Positions 8,268 through 16,872 of a stretch of DNA of 54,048 nt are shown in pieces. The DNA is taken from NCBI GenBank assembly GCA_031279475.1, contig JAITIL010000109.1, positions 1 to 54,048 of the forward strand, in the 5' to 3' direction. The notes under the pieces are model-generated. The model worked only from the letters and a program-made list of their open reading frames with translations. It had not been told where the DNA came from and did no database searches. The translations under genes and the position numbers were made by a program. This DNA comes from Prevotellaceae bacterium (GTDB taxonomy: Bacteria; Bacteroidota; Bacteroidia; Bacteroidales; UBA932). The stretch's first letter is position 1, and every line of letters starts with the position of its first letter.

Positions 8268-10303
8268 AAAGACTATTAACCGCTATGCCGCTGCTTCTTT
8301 TCCTGTTTTTATGTGTGCAGGCCCACGCGCAAAGCGATGATTTGCCCGATGCGGTAAGGCAAATTATTGAAGACGTCGCCGCCCGCGCCGAAGACGAAGA
8401 CCCCGACCTGGCCGCGCTATACGACTTCTATGAAGCGTTACTTGAACACCCGCTAAACCTCAACAGCGCCACTGCCGAGGAACTGGCCGGATTGCAGCCG
8501 CTCACCGATTTTCAAATCCAAAGCCTGCTCGAGTATCGGAAAAACTACGGTCAATTGTACAGCATACACGAACTGCCGCTCATTCACGGCTTCAATGAAC
8601 AGCTTGCTGCACAACTTGCGCCTTTTGTCACGGCAACGCCTGCGGATAAAAAAGCGCCGGAGCGTTTTTCAAACTATTTCACACGGGGGAAACACCAGGT
8701 GATGCTGCGCACCGCCCACACGATAGAAACACGAAAGGGCTACGGACAAACGGAAGAAGAAACAAGCCACTACTTAGGCTTCCCGTGGAGTTTATACATG
8801 CGCTACCGCTACAAGTATAAAAACAGCCTTCAATGGGGACTTACGGCGACAAATGGCGCAGGCGAGCCCTTCTTTAGCGGCGTGAACCGGTATGGGTTTG
8901 ACTTTTATTCGGCGCACCTTATGCTTCAGGATGCAGGCATAATGAAACGCTTGGTTGTGGGCGACTATCAGGTTCAATTCGGACAGGGGCTCGTCGTGTG
9001 GGGCGGTTTTGCCACCCGGAAATCGGCAGACGCCATGGCGGTGAAAAAACAGGAACGGGGATTTACCGCCCACAGCGGAAGCGACGAAAACCGCTTCTTT
9101 CGCGGCATAGCCACCACCATAGCGCTTAAGCAATGGGATTTTTCCACCTTTGTATCATACAAGTTTATTGACGCTACCCGCGACAGTATTGGCTTTAAGA
9201 CCCTGCAAACATCCGGCGCACACAATACTGCAACCACTGTTGCAGGCAAACACGGCTTGCCGGAATTTGTCACCGGCGGCAACATCACGCATAAATGGGA
9301 GCGCCTGAAAATAGGATGCACCGGCTTGTGGCACAGCTACGGCGCGGAGAACAACCGCGACCTCAAAAATTACAGTCGTTTTGAGTTGTCGGAAAAGCAA
9401 AATGCCAACATCGGTTTTGACTTCTATGCTTTCCTGAACAAAGTCGCCGCATTTGGTGAAATAGCCGCCGGCAGCAACGGCAAGGCCGCCGGTTTACTCG
9501 GGTTACAGTTTGACTTGTCGAATGATTTTCGCGTGTCGACCCTCTACAGGCATTACGACAAAGCCTACCAGGCGGTATATGCCAGGGGTTTTGGCGAGAA
9601 CAGCAAAACCGCCAACGAACAAGGCTGGTATGTGGGGTTGCAATGGGTACCTTATCGCAAGTTAACCGTTTCCGCTTTCGCCGATATTTATTCCTTTCCC
9701 TGGATGAAATATAATGTGGACGCGCCCTCGTCGGGATGGGAATATACCCTGCGCGCCGCTTTCCAGGCCACTTCCGAAACACTTTTTTCGTTTCAGGTAA
9801 AACGAAGCTCAAAGGAAGGCAACAACAGCGCCGCCAACAGCGCCACCAAACAGATTGCAGGGACTAACGCCACCTCGTTACGCGGCAACATACGTTATGA
9901 GCTGCTTCCGGGACTACGCATGGAAGACCGGCTGGAATTGACATTTATCGACGGCGCAAATAGCGAATCGGGATTGTTGCTGTTTCATGACCTCAACTAC
10001 AAGCACCGCACCTGGCCTGTCAAACTCTCCACCCGCATTGCCGTGTTCGACAGCGACAGCTGGGCTTCGCGTTTTTATGCGTATGAAAGCGATGTGCTAT
10101 CTGCGTTCTCCATACCGGCCTACTATTCAAAAGGCGCACGATGGTTTTTGAATATGCAGTGCTCTTTCTGGAAACGGATTGACCTGTGGTTTCGCATCGC
10201 GCAAACCCACTATTTCGACAAAACAAGCATTGGAAGCGGCATAAACACTATTGAAGGCAGCCGCCAAACCGATGTGAAAGTACAACTGCGGATACAGCTT
10301 TAA
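8264..10303 (+). CDS. Exported helix-hairpin-helix protein with large beta-rich domain
   Basis: 679 residues. A signal peptide (residues 1-23, ending AHAQ) is followed at about residues 60-122 by ComEA-type helix-hairpin-helix motifs: LNLNSATAEELAGL, then a second unit around YSIHELPLIHGF. HhH motifs of this kind bind DNA backbone in ComEA. The remaining 540 residues consist of amphipathic strands rich in aromatic residues, ending in VKVQLRIQL, as in an outer-membrane barrel. Proteins of this architecture recur in Bacteroidales without an assigned function; DNA uptake is a speculative idea only. It is translationally coupled to the PorV-like gene. Confidence 0.75.
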   Translation: MKRLLTAMPLLLFLFLCVQAHAQSDDLPDAVRQIIEDVAARAEDEDPDLAALYDFYEALLEHPLNLNSATAEELAGLQPLTDFQIQSLLEYRKNYGQLYSIHELPLIHGFNEQLAAQLAPFVTATPADKKAPERFSNYFTRGKHQVMLRTAHTIETRKGYGQTEEETSHYLGFPWSLYMRYRYKYKNSLQWGLTATNGAGEPFFSGVNRYGFDFYSAHLMLQDAGIMKRLVVGDYQVQFGQGLVVWGGFATRKSADAMAVKKQERGFTAHSGSDENRFFRGIATTIALKQWDFSTFVSYKFIDATRDSIGFKTLQTSGAHNTATTVAGKHGLPEFVTGGNITHKWERLKIGCTGLWHSYGAENNRDLKNYSRFELSEKQNANIGFDFYAFLNKVAAFGEIAAGSNGKAAGLLGLQFDLSNDFRVSTLYRHYDKAYQAVYARGFGENSKTANEQGWYVGLQWVPYRKLTVSAFADIYSFPWMKYNVDAPSSGWEYTLRAAFQATSETLFSFQVKRSSKEGNNSAANSATKQIAGTNATSLRGNIRYELLPGLRMEDRLELTFIDGANSESGLLLFHDLNYKHRTWPVKLSTRIAVFDSDSWASRFYAYESDVLSAFSIPAYYSKGARWFLNMQCSFWKRIDLWFRIAQTHYFDKTSIGSGINTIEGSRQTDVKVQLRIQL

Positions 10304-10829
10304 TGTGCTAATGGGGTTAATTTCTCGATGTGGTTAATTTAGAAGACCGGAAATAAATAAATTAGTGTGATAATGAAATTCGTTGTTCGTTGTAATTTCT
10401 TCGTTGTTAATTGACATGGGAAATGTCTGTAGTGGCGAACCTGTGTGTTTGCCATTGATGTTGGCAGTTGTTTTTCGCAGGAAAATAATATCGGTAGCCC
10501 CGGGTAAGTGTGCGTGGCGCCCGCCAGCCGGGGGGGGTGTGCGGATGCAAAGCCCGCGCTCCGCTTCGGCCCTGCAAGATTGCCTTTTCCATCAGGAAAG
10601 ACACAGGATTTGCAGTAGGGCCAACGCTCAGCGTCGCCCTTACTTCTTCCTCTTCTCCTCGTCGGGCGACAGTACTGCCGACTGCTACTTTCCGCTCCCC
10701 CTTTCTCCGTGTTCCGTCAATTAGTCACATTAGCACATTATTAACATTGTTCATTTGTTCCTCAGCCCCATTGCGTGCAGGGCATGCAGCGGCAAGAAGT
10801 GGTTTGTTGCTTAATGACATTCCAGTAGC
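10304..10829. repeat. Intergenic repeat modules (partial Z and W, inverted)
   Basis: This 526-bp stretch holds no credible gene. Bases about 10400-10560 are, in reverse complement, related to module Z at 11740-11950 (shared core around CTTACCCGGGGCT and TGGCGGGCGC). Bases about 10560-10715 are a reverse-complement copy of module W at 22790-22915 (shared AGTACTGTCGCCCG and TTTGCAGTAGGGCC). A short TAGTCACATTAGCACATTA motif at about 10722 recurs near 22.7, 42.6 and 53.9 kb. Confidence 0.75.
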
Positions 10830-11666
10830 CTAATCACGCACGCAGCGAACACTCATGGCCGCGACCGAGGCGTCACCGCCGATGGTCATACCCGTGTGGT
10901 AGAGTATTAGGTTTTCATCAGGCGAACCACTACCAGCCCGGCGCGCGTTACGACCTGATTTCCATAATACCCCTTCGGAGGTCATCAGGCTTGTTCGATG
11001 TATGTGTATACTACCCGGAGTGTACGGCGTTTCATAACCTGGACCTATCCACCAACCGTCCTGGTAGAAATATCTGAGAACGCCGGTATAATCATCCGGA
11101 TTAGAATAGACTAGTTGAGCCCATTCATTTCCGGTAGGGATGCGCCAATTAGTAGGACAAGGGCTGTTTTCAGGGAGCCAAGAACTGTTGATACTGGGCG
11201 TAGTATTCCAATTTTCTACCTCACCAGTAGCGGGCCATGGGGTTTTATTATCCCATTGATATAAATAACCGTCCATAAAAGGAGAAGCAGTAAAACTTCC
11301 CGGCATACCCACATCACAGAGCGCCCATGTTAAATCACCAATTTTGATACCTTTCACTGCTACCGTGAATGCATTTGAACTCTCCCAATCGCTACAACTC
11401 GCCGTTGTTGCCTGTCGGATATACGTATAAATCCCTTCGCTTTTATCTTCTAAAATAGTGTAGCTGCTGGAGTTAGCACCGGGTATCACCCTGCCATTTT
11501 CTAACCAACGGTAGGTTACAGTGGCCGTACCCGAACTTGCCGTTACCGTGTTATTAATGGTGTAGGAACCACACACATACACATCTATCGTCTGCGCCGC
11601 AACAGGCGCTACCGTACAGCCCAAGGCTGCGAAAAATAAAATTTGTTTGCTCATTGTTGTTTTCAT
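10830..11666 (-). CDS. Secreted FISUMP-domain protein
   Basis: 278 residues. A signal peptide ends at about residue 24 (VAPVAAQ-T). Residues about 27-105 look like an Ig-like or PKD-like domain of the kind with YRWLENGRVIPGANSSSY. The C-terminal half matches the Fibrobacter succinogenes major paralogous (FISUMP) domain: a WALCDVG start, PCPTNWRIPTGNEW in the middle and an SVRCVRD end. FISUMP proteins are surface or secreted and their ligand is generally unknown. The gene is alone, flanked on both sides by copies of the same noncoding repeat modules in inverted orientation, which suggests it is cargo of, or a landing site in, a repeat-rich region. Confidence 0.85.
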   Translation of the reverse strand: MKTTMSKQILFFAALGCTVAPVAAQTIDVYVCGSYTINNTVTASSGTATVTYRWLENGRVIPGANSSSYTILEDKSEGIYTYIRQATTASCSDWESSNAFTVAVKGIKIGDLTWALCDVGMPGSFTASPFMDGYLYQWDNKTPWPATGEVENWNTTPSINSSWLPENSPCPTNWRIPTGNEWAQLVYSNPDDYTGVLRYFYQDGWWIGPGYETPYTPGSIHIHRTSLMTSEGVLWKSGRNARRAGSGSPDENLILYHTGMTIGGDASVAAMSVRCVRD

Positions 11667-12299
11667 GTTATATAAAATTATGAATTATAAATTATGAGTT
11701 ATGAATTTTTTGGCTATTATCTATTGTTTATGTTCTATTGTCTGCCTTTTTATTCCGCGCGGAACACTGTCATCTTCATTCACACCGTTTGTTCTCCGCG
11801 CAGGTTTTCCCACGCGCATACCCACCCAGGATGGCGGGCGCTCCGCACCCTTACCCGGGGCTGCCGATGTGGTTTCCCTCTGGGAAACGGACGCCATTCC
11901 CCGTCGTTACCTGTGTCCTGTTTTTCACTAACCGTTAACCACTAATCACTAATCGTTAAAGAAAAGGGCTGCCGGCTTGCAACAGATGATATAGAAAGAA
12001 AGAAGAACTAATCACCGGCGAACCCTTTATTAACTAAGAACTATGAGAATTTGTTTAGTTGTTGAACTGTTTATTCGTAAATCGTAAATCAAAAATTATT
12101 GTTCATTGGTTTTATCCCTAATCATTAACAGTTAATCACTAATTTCATATATACAAAAAAATCACTTATCGCCAATACATAGTGCAACACCCACTGGAAG
12201 CAATTAAGATATTAAGAAATTAAGAGATTAAGAGATTAAGAAATTAAGAAAATACAACTACCTTCCTAATCACTTAATCGCTTAGTCACTTAATTACTA
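11667..12299. repeat. Intergenic repeat modules Z and V and a heptamer/octamer run
   Basis: No gene is credible here. Module Z (about 11740-11950) contains the palindrome TTCCGCGCGGAA and recurs at 42640-42870 and, inverted, at 22600-22680. Module V (about 11965-12045, GCCGGCTTGCARCAGATGAT) recurs at 42475-42560. Bases 12202-12252 are a run of an eight-base motif close to GATTAAGA. Copies of a low-complexity AT motif (TTATGAATTATAAATTATG) lie at the left end. Confidence 0.75.
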
Positions 12300-12540
12300 A
12301 AATAAGGGTAGCGCGAGCCTTAGAATAATTTATTTGATAAGGAGGTCTAGCAAAACCACATGACTAAATAAATCAGGCCCACACCAGTCTTTCTAATAAT
12401 AATAATTGGAATGTGAAAAAAAGGAAAGTGTGGGCGCCGACCTTATTCCCCCAGTCATTTGTTCAGAAATTTTGCTAGTTTCCTTATCAGAGTATTAAAA
12501 GCGAGCGCCAACAAGTAATAAAAAGAACACAAAACTTTAC
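12300..12540 (-). ncRNA. Structured RNA copy A (6S-like long hairpin, unassigned)
   Basis: Read on the minus strand, this region folds into one long rod. A lower helix pairs 12336-12343 with 12481-12488 and, after a small bulge, 12347-12355 with 12470-12478 (17 pairs in all, including CTAGCAAAA/TTTTGCTAG). Large internal loops follow, and an apical helix pairs 12377-12384 with 12428-12435. Copy B (42985-43188) keeps the same helices with different bases, and the internal-loop segments (GGCCTRATTTATYTA) are conserved, which is what a selected RNA shows. A long hairpin with a central bubble is the shape of 6S RNA, but I do not recognise the sequence as any named family. It has its own promoter upstream. 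The ends are approximate. Confidence 0.6.
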
Positions 12541-12544
12541 GTTG

Positions 12545-12575
12545 CAAATATAAATACAATTTTTAGAATTCCAAA
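12545..12575 (-). promoter_or_regulatory. Promoter of structured RNA A
   Basis: On the minus strand, TTTG (12572-12575) is followed after 19 bp by TATATTTG (12545-12552), an exact Bacteroidota -33/-7 promoter. The same sequence is recognisable upstream of copy B. Transcription should begin near 12540. Confidence 0.7.
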
Positions 12576-12637
12576 TATAAAATTGTTAAAATATGTTATT
12601 AAAGTTATTTTTGTGGCAAGATTATAAATTACAGTAT

Positions 12638-14167
12638 TTAAAGCGTCTTGATTTTAATCTTGTCGCCCGGGAAAATCTTTGATTTTTTTGTCATACTATT
12701 CAGTTGCATCAGGTCGTACCAGGTTATATCATCGTATAATTGCGATATGCTCCATAGCGTTTCTCCTTCCCGCACCACATGTGTTATCGCACTTCCTCCA
12801 TTAGCACCCTTTTGGCCTTGATTGGGTTTTGTGGCTGACGCCACCACTTTTACAGGAGCGGCCTGCTTCATCTTCGTATAAATAACGAGTTTTTGCCCTG
12901 TACGAATGATGTTGCCCCGTATTCCGTTCCAATACCTGATGTCGTTAGTATAGACCTTGTATTTCACGGCCAGTCCGCCCAACGTTTCCCCTTCTTTCAC
13001 CCGGTGTATGATTTTATTCCGGCCGTCAATGCCCTGTGGTTGATAACCCCGCGAGGCCACCTGTTTAATAATATTGGGGTTAAAATAAATACTGTCTTTA
13101 TAGGTGTATATTTCTTTTTCCCTGTCTGCAAAAAGCGCAGTATATTCATAGGGAACACGCAATACGTAAGGGCGCTCGGCGCCCGGTACAATATCGTGCA
13201 TGTATTGCGGATTAAAGTTGCGCAATTCATCAATAGGAATACCGACCACCTCCGAAACCTGTTCGAGGTGTAGCATTTTGTTCACCACAAAGGTGTCGAT
13301 ATGCGACGGCATGTATATTTTTTTCGGCGTTAAATGGTGCTCCTTATAGTAAGCCAGCACATAATTTGCCGCTATAAACGCAGGCACATAACCACGGGTT
13401 TCGCGCGGAAGGTAAGGATAAACATCCCAAAAATCGCGCTTGCCACCCGACCGGCGAATGGCTTTATTCACGTTCCCCGCCCCGCAATTGTAGGCGGCAA
13501 TCGCCAGGCCCCAGTCGCCGAAAATATTGTACAAGTCTCTCATGTGACGGGCGGCCGCATGGGTAGAAGCAATGGGGTCAAAACGCTCGTCCACGTACGA
13601 ATTCATGGTAAGCCCATACAATTTGGCAGTGCCATACATAAACTGCCACATCCCTTTCGCCCTCGCACGCGAAACGGCACGCGGGTTTAAGGCCGATTCA
13701 ATAACAGCCATAGCCCGCAGTTCCACAGGCATATCATACTGATCCAATATTTCCTCGATTTGCGGAAAATAAAAATCGGAGAGCCCCAAAATCATTTCCG
13801 TTTTTTCAGGAATACGCTGGGTATAATAAATAATCTGGTTGCGCACAAGGTGGTTATAGGGCAAATTGATGATGCAGGGCAATGCTTTCAAGCGGGAGAT
13901 ATACACTTCATCGGGAAGCTCAAGCACAGGAATATCAAGTGGCTTGAGAAAATCGGAAGTGTCCTGCAAAGCATGCTGCATATACCAGAGAGACAACAGG
14001 CTGTCAATATTATTATCTACACCTATGTCTTGTACTTCATCGCCATTTACAATAATCGTCTCACCGGGGACAATCACAGTGTCCTGAGCCACGTTCCTGT
14101 CCACCTGTGCGGGCAGCAATGCCGGGAATACAATCAATAAAATAACAGCAAAAATGTAATTTTTCAT
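12638..14167 (-). CDS. MltD-like lytic transglycosylase with two LysM domains
   Basis: 509 residues with an N-terminal signal peptide (ends LLPAQ). The SLT lytic transglycosylase domain covers about residues 135-290, with the catalytic Glu at about 157 in AVIESALNP and the GMWQFMYGTAKLYGL and AIAAYNCGAGNV motifs. Two LysM peptidoglycan-binding repeats follow, at about 390-435 (VKEGETLGGLAVKYKV) and about 462-508 (VREGETLWSISQLYDD). It cleaves glycan strands to 1,6-anhydro ends in the periplasm. It is the last gene of the parA-parB-DUF5683 run, 3 bp after DUF5683. Placing a wall hydrolase with the partition genes is a recurring Bacteroidales arrangement. Confidence 0.92.
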   Translation of the reverse strand: MKNYIFAVILLIVFPALLPAQVDRNVAQDTVIVPGETIIVNGDEVQDIGVDNNIDSLLSLWYMQHALQDTSDFLKPLDIPVLELPDEVYISRLKALPCIINLPYNHLVRNQIIYYTQRIPEKTEMILGLSDFYFPQIEEILDQYDMPVELRAMAVIESALNPRAVSRARAKGMWQFMYGTAKLYGLTMNSYVDERFDPIASTHAAARHMRDLYNIFGDWGLAIAAYNCGAGNVNKAIRRSGGKRDFWDVYPYLPRETRGYVPAFIAANYVLAYYKEHHLTPKKIYMPSHIDTFVVNKMLHLEQVSEVVGIPIDELRNFNPQYMHDIVPGAERPYVLRVPYEYTALFADREKEIYTYKDSIYFNPNIIKQVASRGYQPQGIDGRNKIIHRVKEGETLGGLAVKYKVYTNDIRYWNGIRGNIIRTGQKLVIYTKMKQAAPVKVVASATKPNQGQKGANGGSAITHVVREGETLWSISQLYDDITWYDLMQLNSMTKKSKIFPGDKIKIKTL

Positions 14168-14170
14168 ATT

Positions 14171-15046
14171 CTAAAAAGTTAATCTTAATTTCATTCCAAT
14201 AGCGGGCGTTTGTACGCCCGACGAGGCAAATACCTGATCATACATAATCGCAGGATGAATATCCATAGCCAAATTATCACTCACGTCGAAAGTTTTAAGG
14301 TGGGCGAAGACATTTGCATCCACAGCATTCAACACATAGAAAACAAGTGTCAGCAAAACCGCATAGTCACGGTCGCGACGATAGGAATCACGGTAATATT
14401 TCAAGTTGTCGGGCGTCATTCTTCCCTTAAATTCATCCACCGTTTCCGGATCATTATCTGTGGCTATATTATAGGCTGTACGGAAGCGTTCATACTGTGT
14501 GGTATTGTAATTAATCATATAATAGCCAAACGCAAATCCCATATATATAATTGGAATTTTCCAATACTGCCGGTTATAAGCCTGGCCCAGCCCCGGCAAC
14601 ATAAGAGAAAAAACAGTAGCCCGCTGCGGGAGAAAAGCTTTTGACGATTCATAAGATATAAGGCCATCCATCAGTCCCGCCCAATACACCAATCCCGCGC
14701 CGAGATAAAACAAGCGGCGGGTCCGGAGATACTGGCTGTCGCCGGTATCCATATACTTCATATTGTTGCGATACCCGCCATATAACAATCCGCCTACGCT
14801 GCCGTAAAGGACGGGCAATTTCCAATATTGCCGGTTATAAAGTTGCGAATAGCCCGGAATCGCAAGCGATACGGCCCATACCCGCGCAAGCGGTAAAGAG
14901 TCGCGTCCCAAAAAACCATGCAGGATATTCTTACTGAAAGGCCGTTTTATAGTTGACGGTTGAGGTTGAATATCCGTATGCAATTGGGCTTGCACATTAA
15001 AGCTGAAAAGCAGGATCAGTATGAATGCCGGATATTTTTTCACCAA
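14171..15046 (-). CDS. DUF5683 family membrane protein
   Basis: 291 residues. A signal peptide (to about residue 20, NVQAQ) is followed by a repeated motif that appears twice: IPGYSQLYNRQYWKLP (about residue 64) and LPGLGQAYNRQYWKIP (about residue 150). Each is followed by a hydrophobic stretch, so the protein probably has several membrane segments. This matches the DUF5683 family commonly found beside parB and the lytic transglycosylase in Bacteroidales; its role is not known. It lies 10 bp after parB and 3 bp before the transglycosylase gene. Confidence 0.85.
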   Translation of the reverse strand: MVKKYPAFILILLFSFNVQAQLHTDIQPQPSTIKRPFSKNILHGFLGRDSLPLARVWAVSLAIPGYSQLYNRQYWKLPVLYGSVGGLLYGGYRNNMKYMDTGDSQYLRTRRLFYLGAGLVYWAGLMDGLISYESSKAFLPQRATVFSLMLPGLGQAYNRQYWKIPIIYMGFAFGYYMINYNTTQYERFRTAYNIATDNDPETVDEFKGRMTPDNLKYYRDSYRRDRDYAVLLTLVFYVLNAVDANVFAHLKTFDVSDNLAMDIHPAIMYDQVFASSGVQTPAIGMKLRLTF

Positions 15047-15056
15047 ATTATGTGTG

Positions 15057-15971
15057 CTATTCGTTAAGTTTTTTCAAAAAATGAGCTACTTCATCATCAT
15101 TGTTGAAGTGTATGATAATTTTTCCTCCACCTTTTTCATTATGCTTCACATTCACATTATTGTTGAAGTATGCTCCTAAAAGTTCTATCAACCGGAAATA
15201 ATTTTCGGGAAGTTCCGGCTCTGCAAGCGCCACGGCAGGCGTTTCAGGAGAAGCCGGCGCTTGTTGTTTTTTCACCATGTCTTCCACCTTGCGTACCGAA
15301 AGGTCTTCATCAATTACCTTCCGTGCAATTTTCAATTGCAGTTTTTCGTCACCTATGCCTATAAGCGCCCGCGCATGTCCCATCGACAATTTACGCTCGC
15401 GGACAAATACCTGTATTTCTGCCGGCAGCGTAAGCAGCCGGAGATAGTTGGTCACCGTAGTGCGTTTTTTTCCTACCTGTTCGCTCAACTCCTCTTGCGT
15501 CACCGCCAAATCATCCATCAGGCACTTAAAGCTGATAGCCACTTCAATCGGATTAAGGTCTTCGCGTTGAAGGTTTTCAATCAAGGCCAATTTAAGCAAC
15601 TCCTCCTCGCCAACCGTGAGGATATAAACCGGCACAGCGGTTAATCCCGCTAACCGGGAAGCGCGAAACCGGCGCTCGCCACTGATAATTTGATAATGGC
15701 CTGCCGTTACTTCACGTACCGTAATAGGTTGGATAAGCCCCGACGTCTTTATGGATGTCGCAAGTTCGTGTAACGAATCTTCGTCAAAATGCTTCCGCGG
15801 CTGATTAGGGTTTGGCTGAATGGCGTCAATGGCAATTTCCGAAACGCCTTCGCGAGGAGACTCCTCTTGCGTTCCCGGTTGCCGCACCACACGTTCAGGA
15901 TGAGGGTTCACCACACCTGCATCTCCCATCAATGCGCCAAGTCCACGTCCTAAAGCAGCTTGTTTTTTCAT
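15057..15971 (-). CDS. parB: Chromosome-partitioning protein ParB
   Basis: 304 residues, the size of chromosomal ParB. After a basic start (ALGRGLGALMGD), the N-terminal CTP-binding domain has IQPNPNQPRKHFDEDSL at about 52 and the box GERRFRASRLAG at about 97. The central helix-turn-helix that binds parS follows (TQEELSEQVGKKRTTVTNYL), and the C-terminal dimerisation segment ends the protein. ParB loads on parS, spreads as a CTP-dependent clamp and stimulates ParA. No parS-like palindrome was found in this window. It starts 16 bp after parA. Confidence 0.96.
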   Translation of the reverse strand: MKKQAALGRGLGALMGDAGVVNPHPERVVRQPGTQEESPREGVSEIAIDAIQPNPNQPRKHFDEDSLHELATSIKTSGLIQPITVREVTAGHYQIISGERRFRASRLAGLTAVPVYILTVGEEELLKLALIENLQREDLNPIEVAISFKCLMDDLAVTQEELSEQVGKKRTTVTNYLRLLTLPAEIQVFVRERKLSMGHARALIGIGDEKLQLKIARKVIDEDLSVRKVEDMVKKQQAPASPETPAVALAEPELPENYFRLIELLGAYFNNNVNVKHNEKGGGKIIIHFNNDDEVAHFLKKLNE

Positions 15972-15987
15972 ATTCTAATTCTAAAGA

Positions 15988-16773
15988 TTATGCCTGCACT
16001 GGCGGTTTTTCATTTTTTTGCAATACTTCTTTCGCCAAATTCAAATAATTGTTAGAGCCCACCGACGCCGCATCGTAAAGGATTACCGGTTTCCCATAGG
16101 AGGGCGATTCGCTCAATTTCACGTTGCGCTGTACAATAGTCTGGAAGACCATATCGGGAAAATGGCGACGCACTTCTGCCACCACCTGGTTGGCCAAACG
16201 CAAACGGGCGTCATACATGGTGAGCAGGAAGCCCTCGATAGCCAACGATGGATTTAAACGGGTTTGCACAATCTTTACGGTATTCAGCAATTTCCCTAAC
16301 CCTTCGAGCGCATAATATTCACACTGCACCGGAATGATTATCGAATGTGCGGCCGTCAAGGCGTTAACTGTAATCAAACCCAAGGAAGGAGAACAGTCAA
16401 TAAAAATATAGTCATACTGATCCAATACCGGGACCAAAGCATTTTTAAACACCTGTTCACGGTCGGGCAATTGCAACATTTCAATTTCAGCGCCTACCAG
16501 GTCAATGTGCGAAGGCACCACATGCAAGCCGTCAATCTCGGTTTTTAGCAAAGCCTCCGATATATCCGACTGCCCAATCAAACATTCATAAATGGTAGTC
16601 CCCTGCATATTATTGACGTCAAAGCCCAATCCGGATGTTGCATTAGCCTGAGGGTCAGCATCGATGAGCAGCACTTTTTTTTCGAGCACCGCCAAGCTTG
16701 CGGCCAGGTTAATCGCCGTGGTAGTTTTTCCAACCCCCCCTTTTTGATTGGCAATTACAATGATTTTTCCCAT
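15988..16773 (-). CDS. parA: Chromosome-partitioning ATPase ParA (Soj type)
   Basis: 261 residues from the ATG at 16773 ([18 protein letters not shown]); an in-frame extension to 16806 falls in the promoter region and is not used. The deviant Walker A KGGVGKTT is at residues 10-17, Walker A' [10 protein letters not shown] at about 37 and Walker [10 protein letters not shown] at about 117. ParA binds DNA as an ATP dimer and moves ParB-parS complexes. It is the first gene of the minus-strand operon and is divergent from the lipid kinase gene. Confidence 0.96.
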   Translation of the reverse strand: MGKIIVIANQKGGVGKTTTAINLAASLAVLEKKVLLIDADPQANATSGLGFDVNNMQGTTIYECLIGQSDISEALLKTEIDGLHVVPSHIDLVGAEIEMLQLPDREQVFKNALVPVLDQYDYIFIDCSPSLGLITVNALTAAHSIIIPVQCEYYALEGLGKLLNTVKIVQTRLNPSLAIEGFLLTMYDARLRLANQVVAEVRRHFPDMVFQTIVQRNVKLSESPSYGKPVILYDAASVGSNNYLNLAKEVLQKNEKPPVQA

Positions 16774-16803
16774 AGCAATCGTCTTTTTATTAAATATAAT
16801 CTG

Positions 16804-16811
16804 CAAATTTA
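16804..16811 (-). promoter_or_regulatory. Candidate -7 box of the parAB operon
   Basis: On the minus strand this reads TAAATTTG, an exact TAnnTTTG, 30 bp before the parA ATG. It lies back to back with the plus-strand box at 16844. No clear -33 is seen. Confidence 0.45.
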
Positions 16812-16843
16812 CAATTTTTTTTTATGCTTCTATAATTTTGTTG

Positions 16844-16851
16844 TAATTTTG
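16844..16851 (+). promoter_or_regulatory. Candidate -7 box of the lipid kinase gene
   Basis: TAATTTTG fits TAnnTTTG, 21 bp before the ATG at 16873; a second overlapping match lies at 16833-16840. No -33 TTTG at the expected spacing. Confidence 0.4.
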
Positions 16852-16872
16852 TGCCGCCTAAATTTATATTGG

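Noticed and set aside
11694..11945. Frames of 66-83 residues in module Z
   Set aside because: Three overlapping frames in one repeat, and related words in other copies of the repeat are in different frames.
12202..12252. Iteron-like origin (GATTAAGA repeats)
   Set aside because: Short AT-rich repeats without DnaA boxes or a replication gene nearby.
15057..16773. parS site near parAB
   Set aside because: I looked for the TGTTTCACGTGAAACA palindrome; the CACGTG hits in the window lack the flanking arms.
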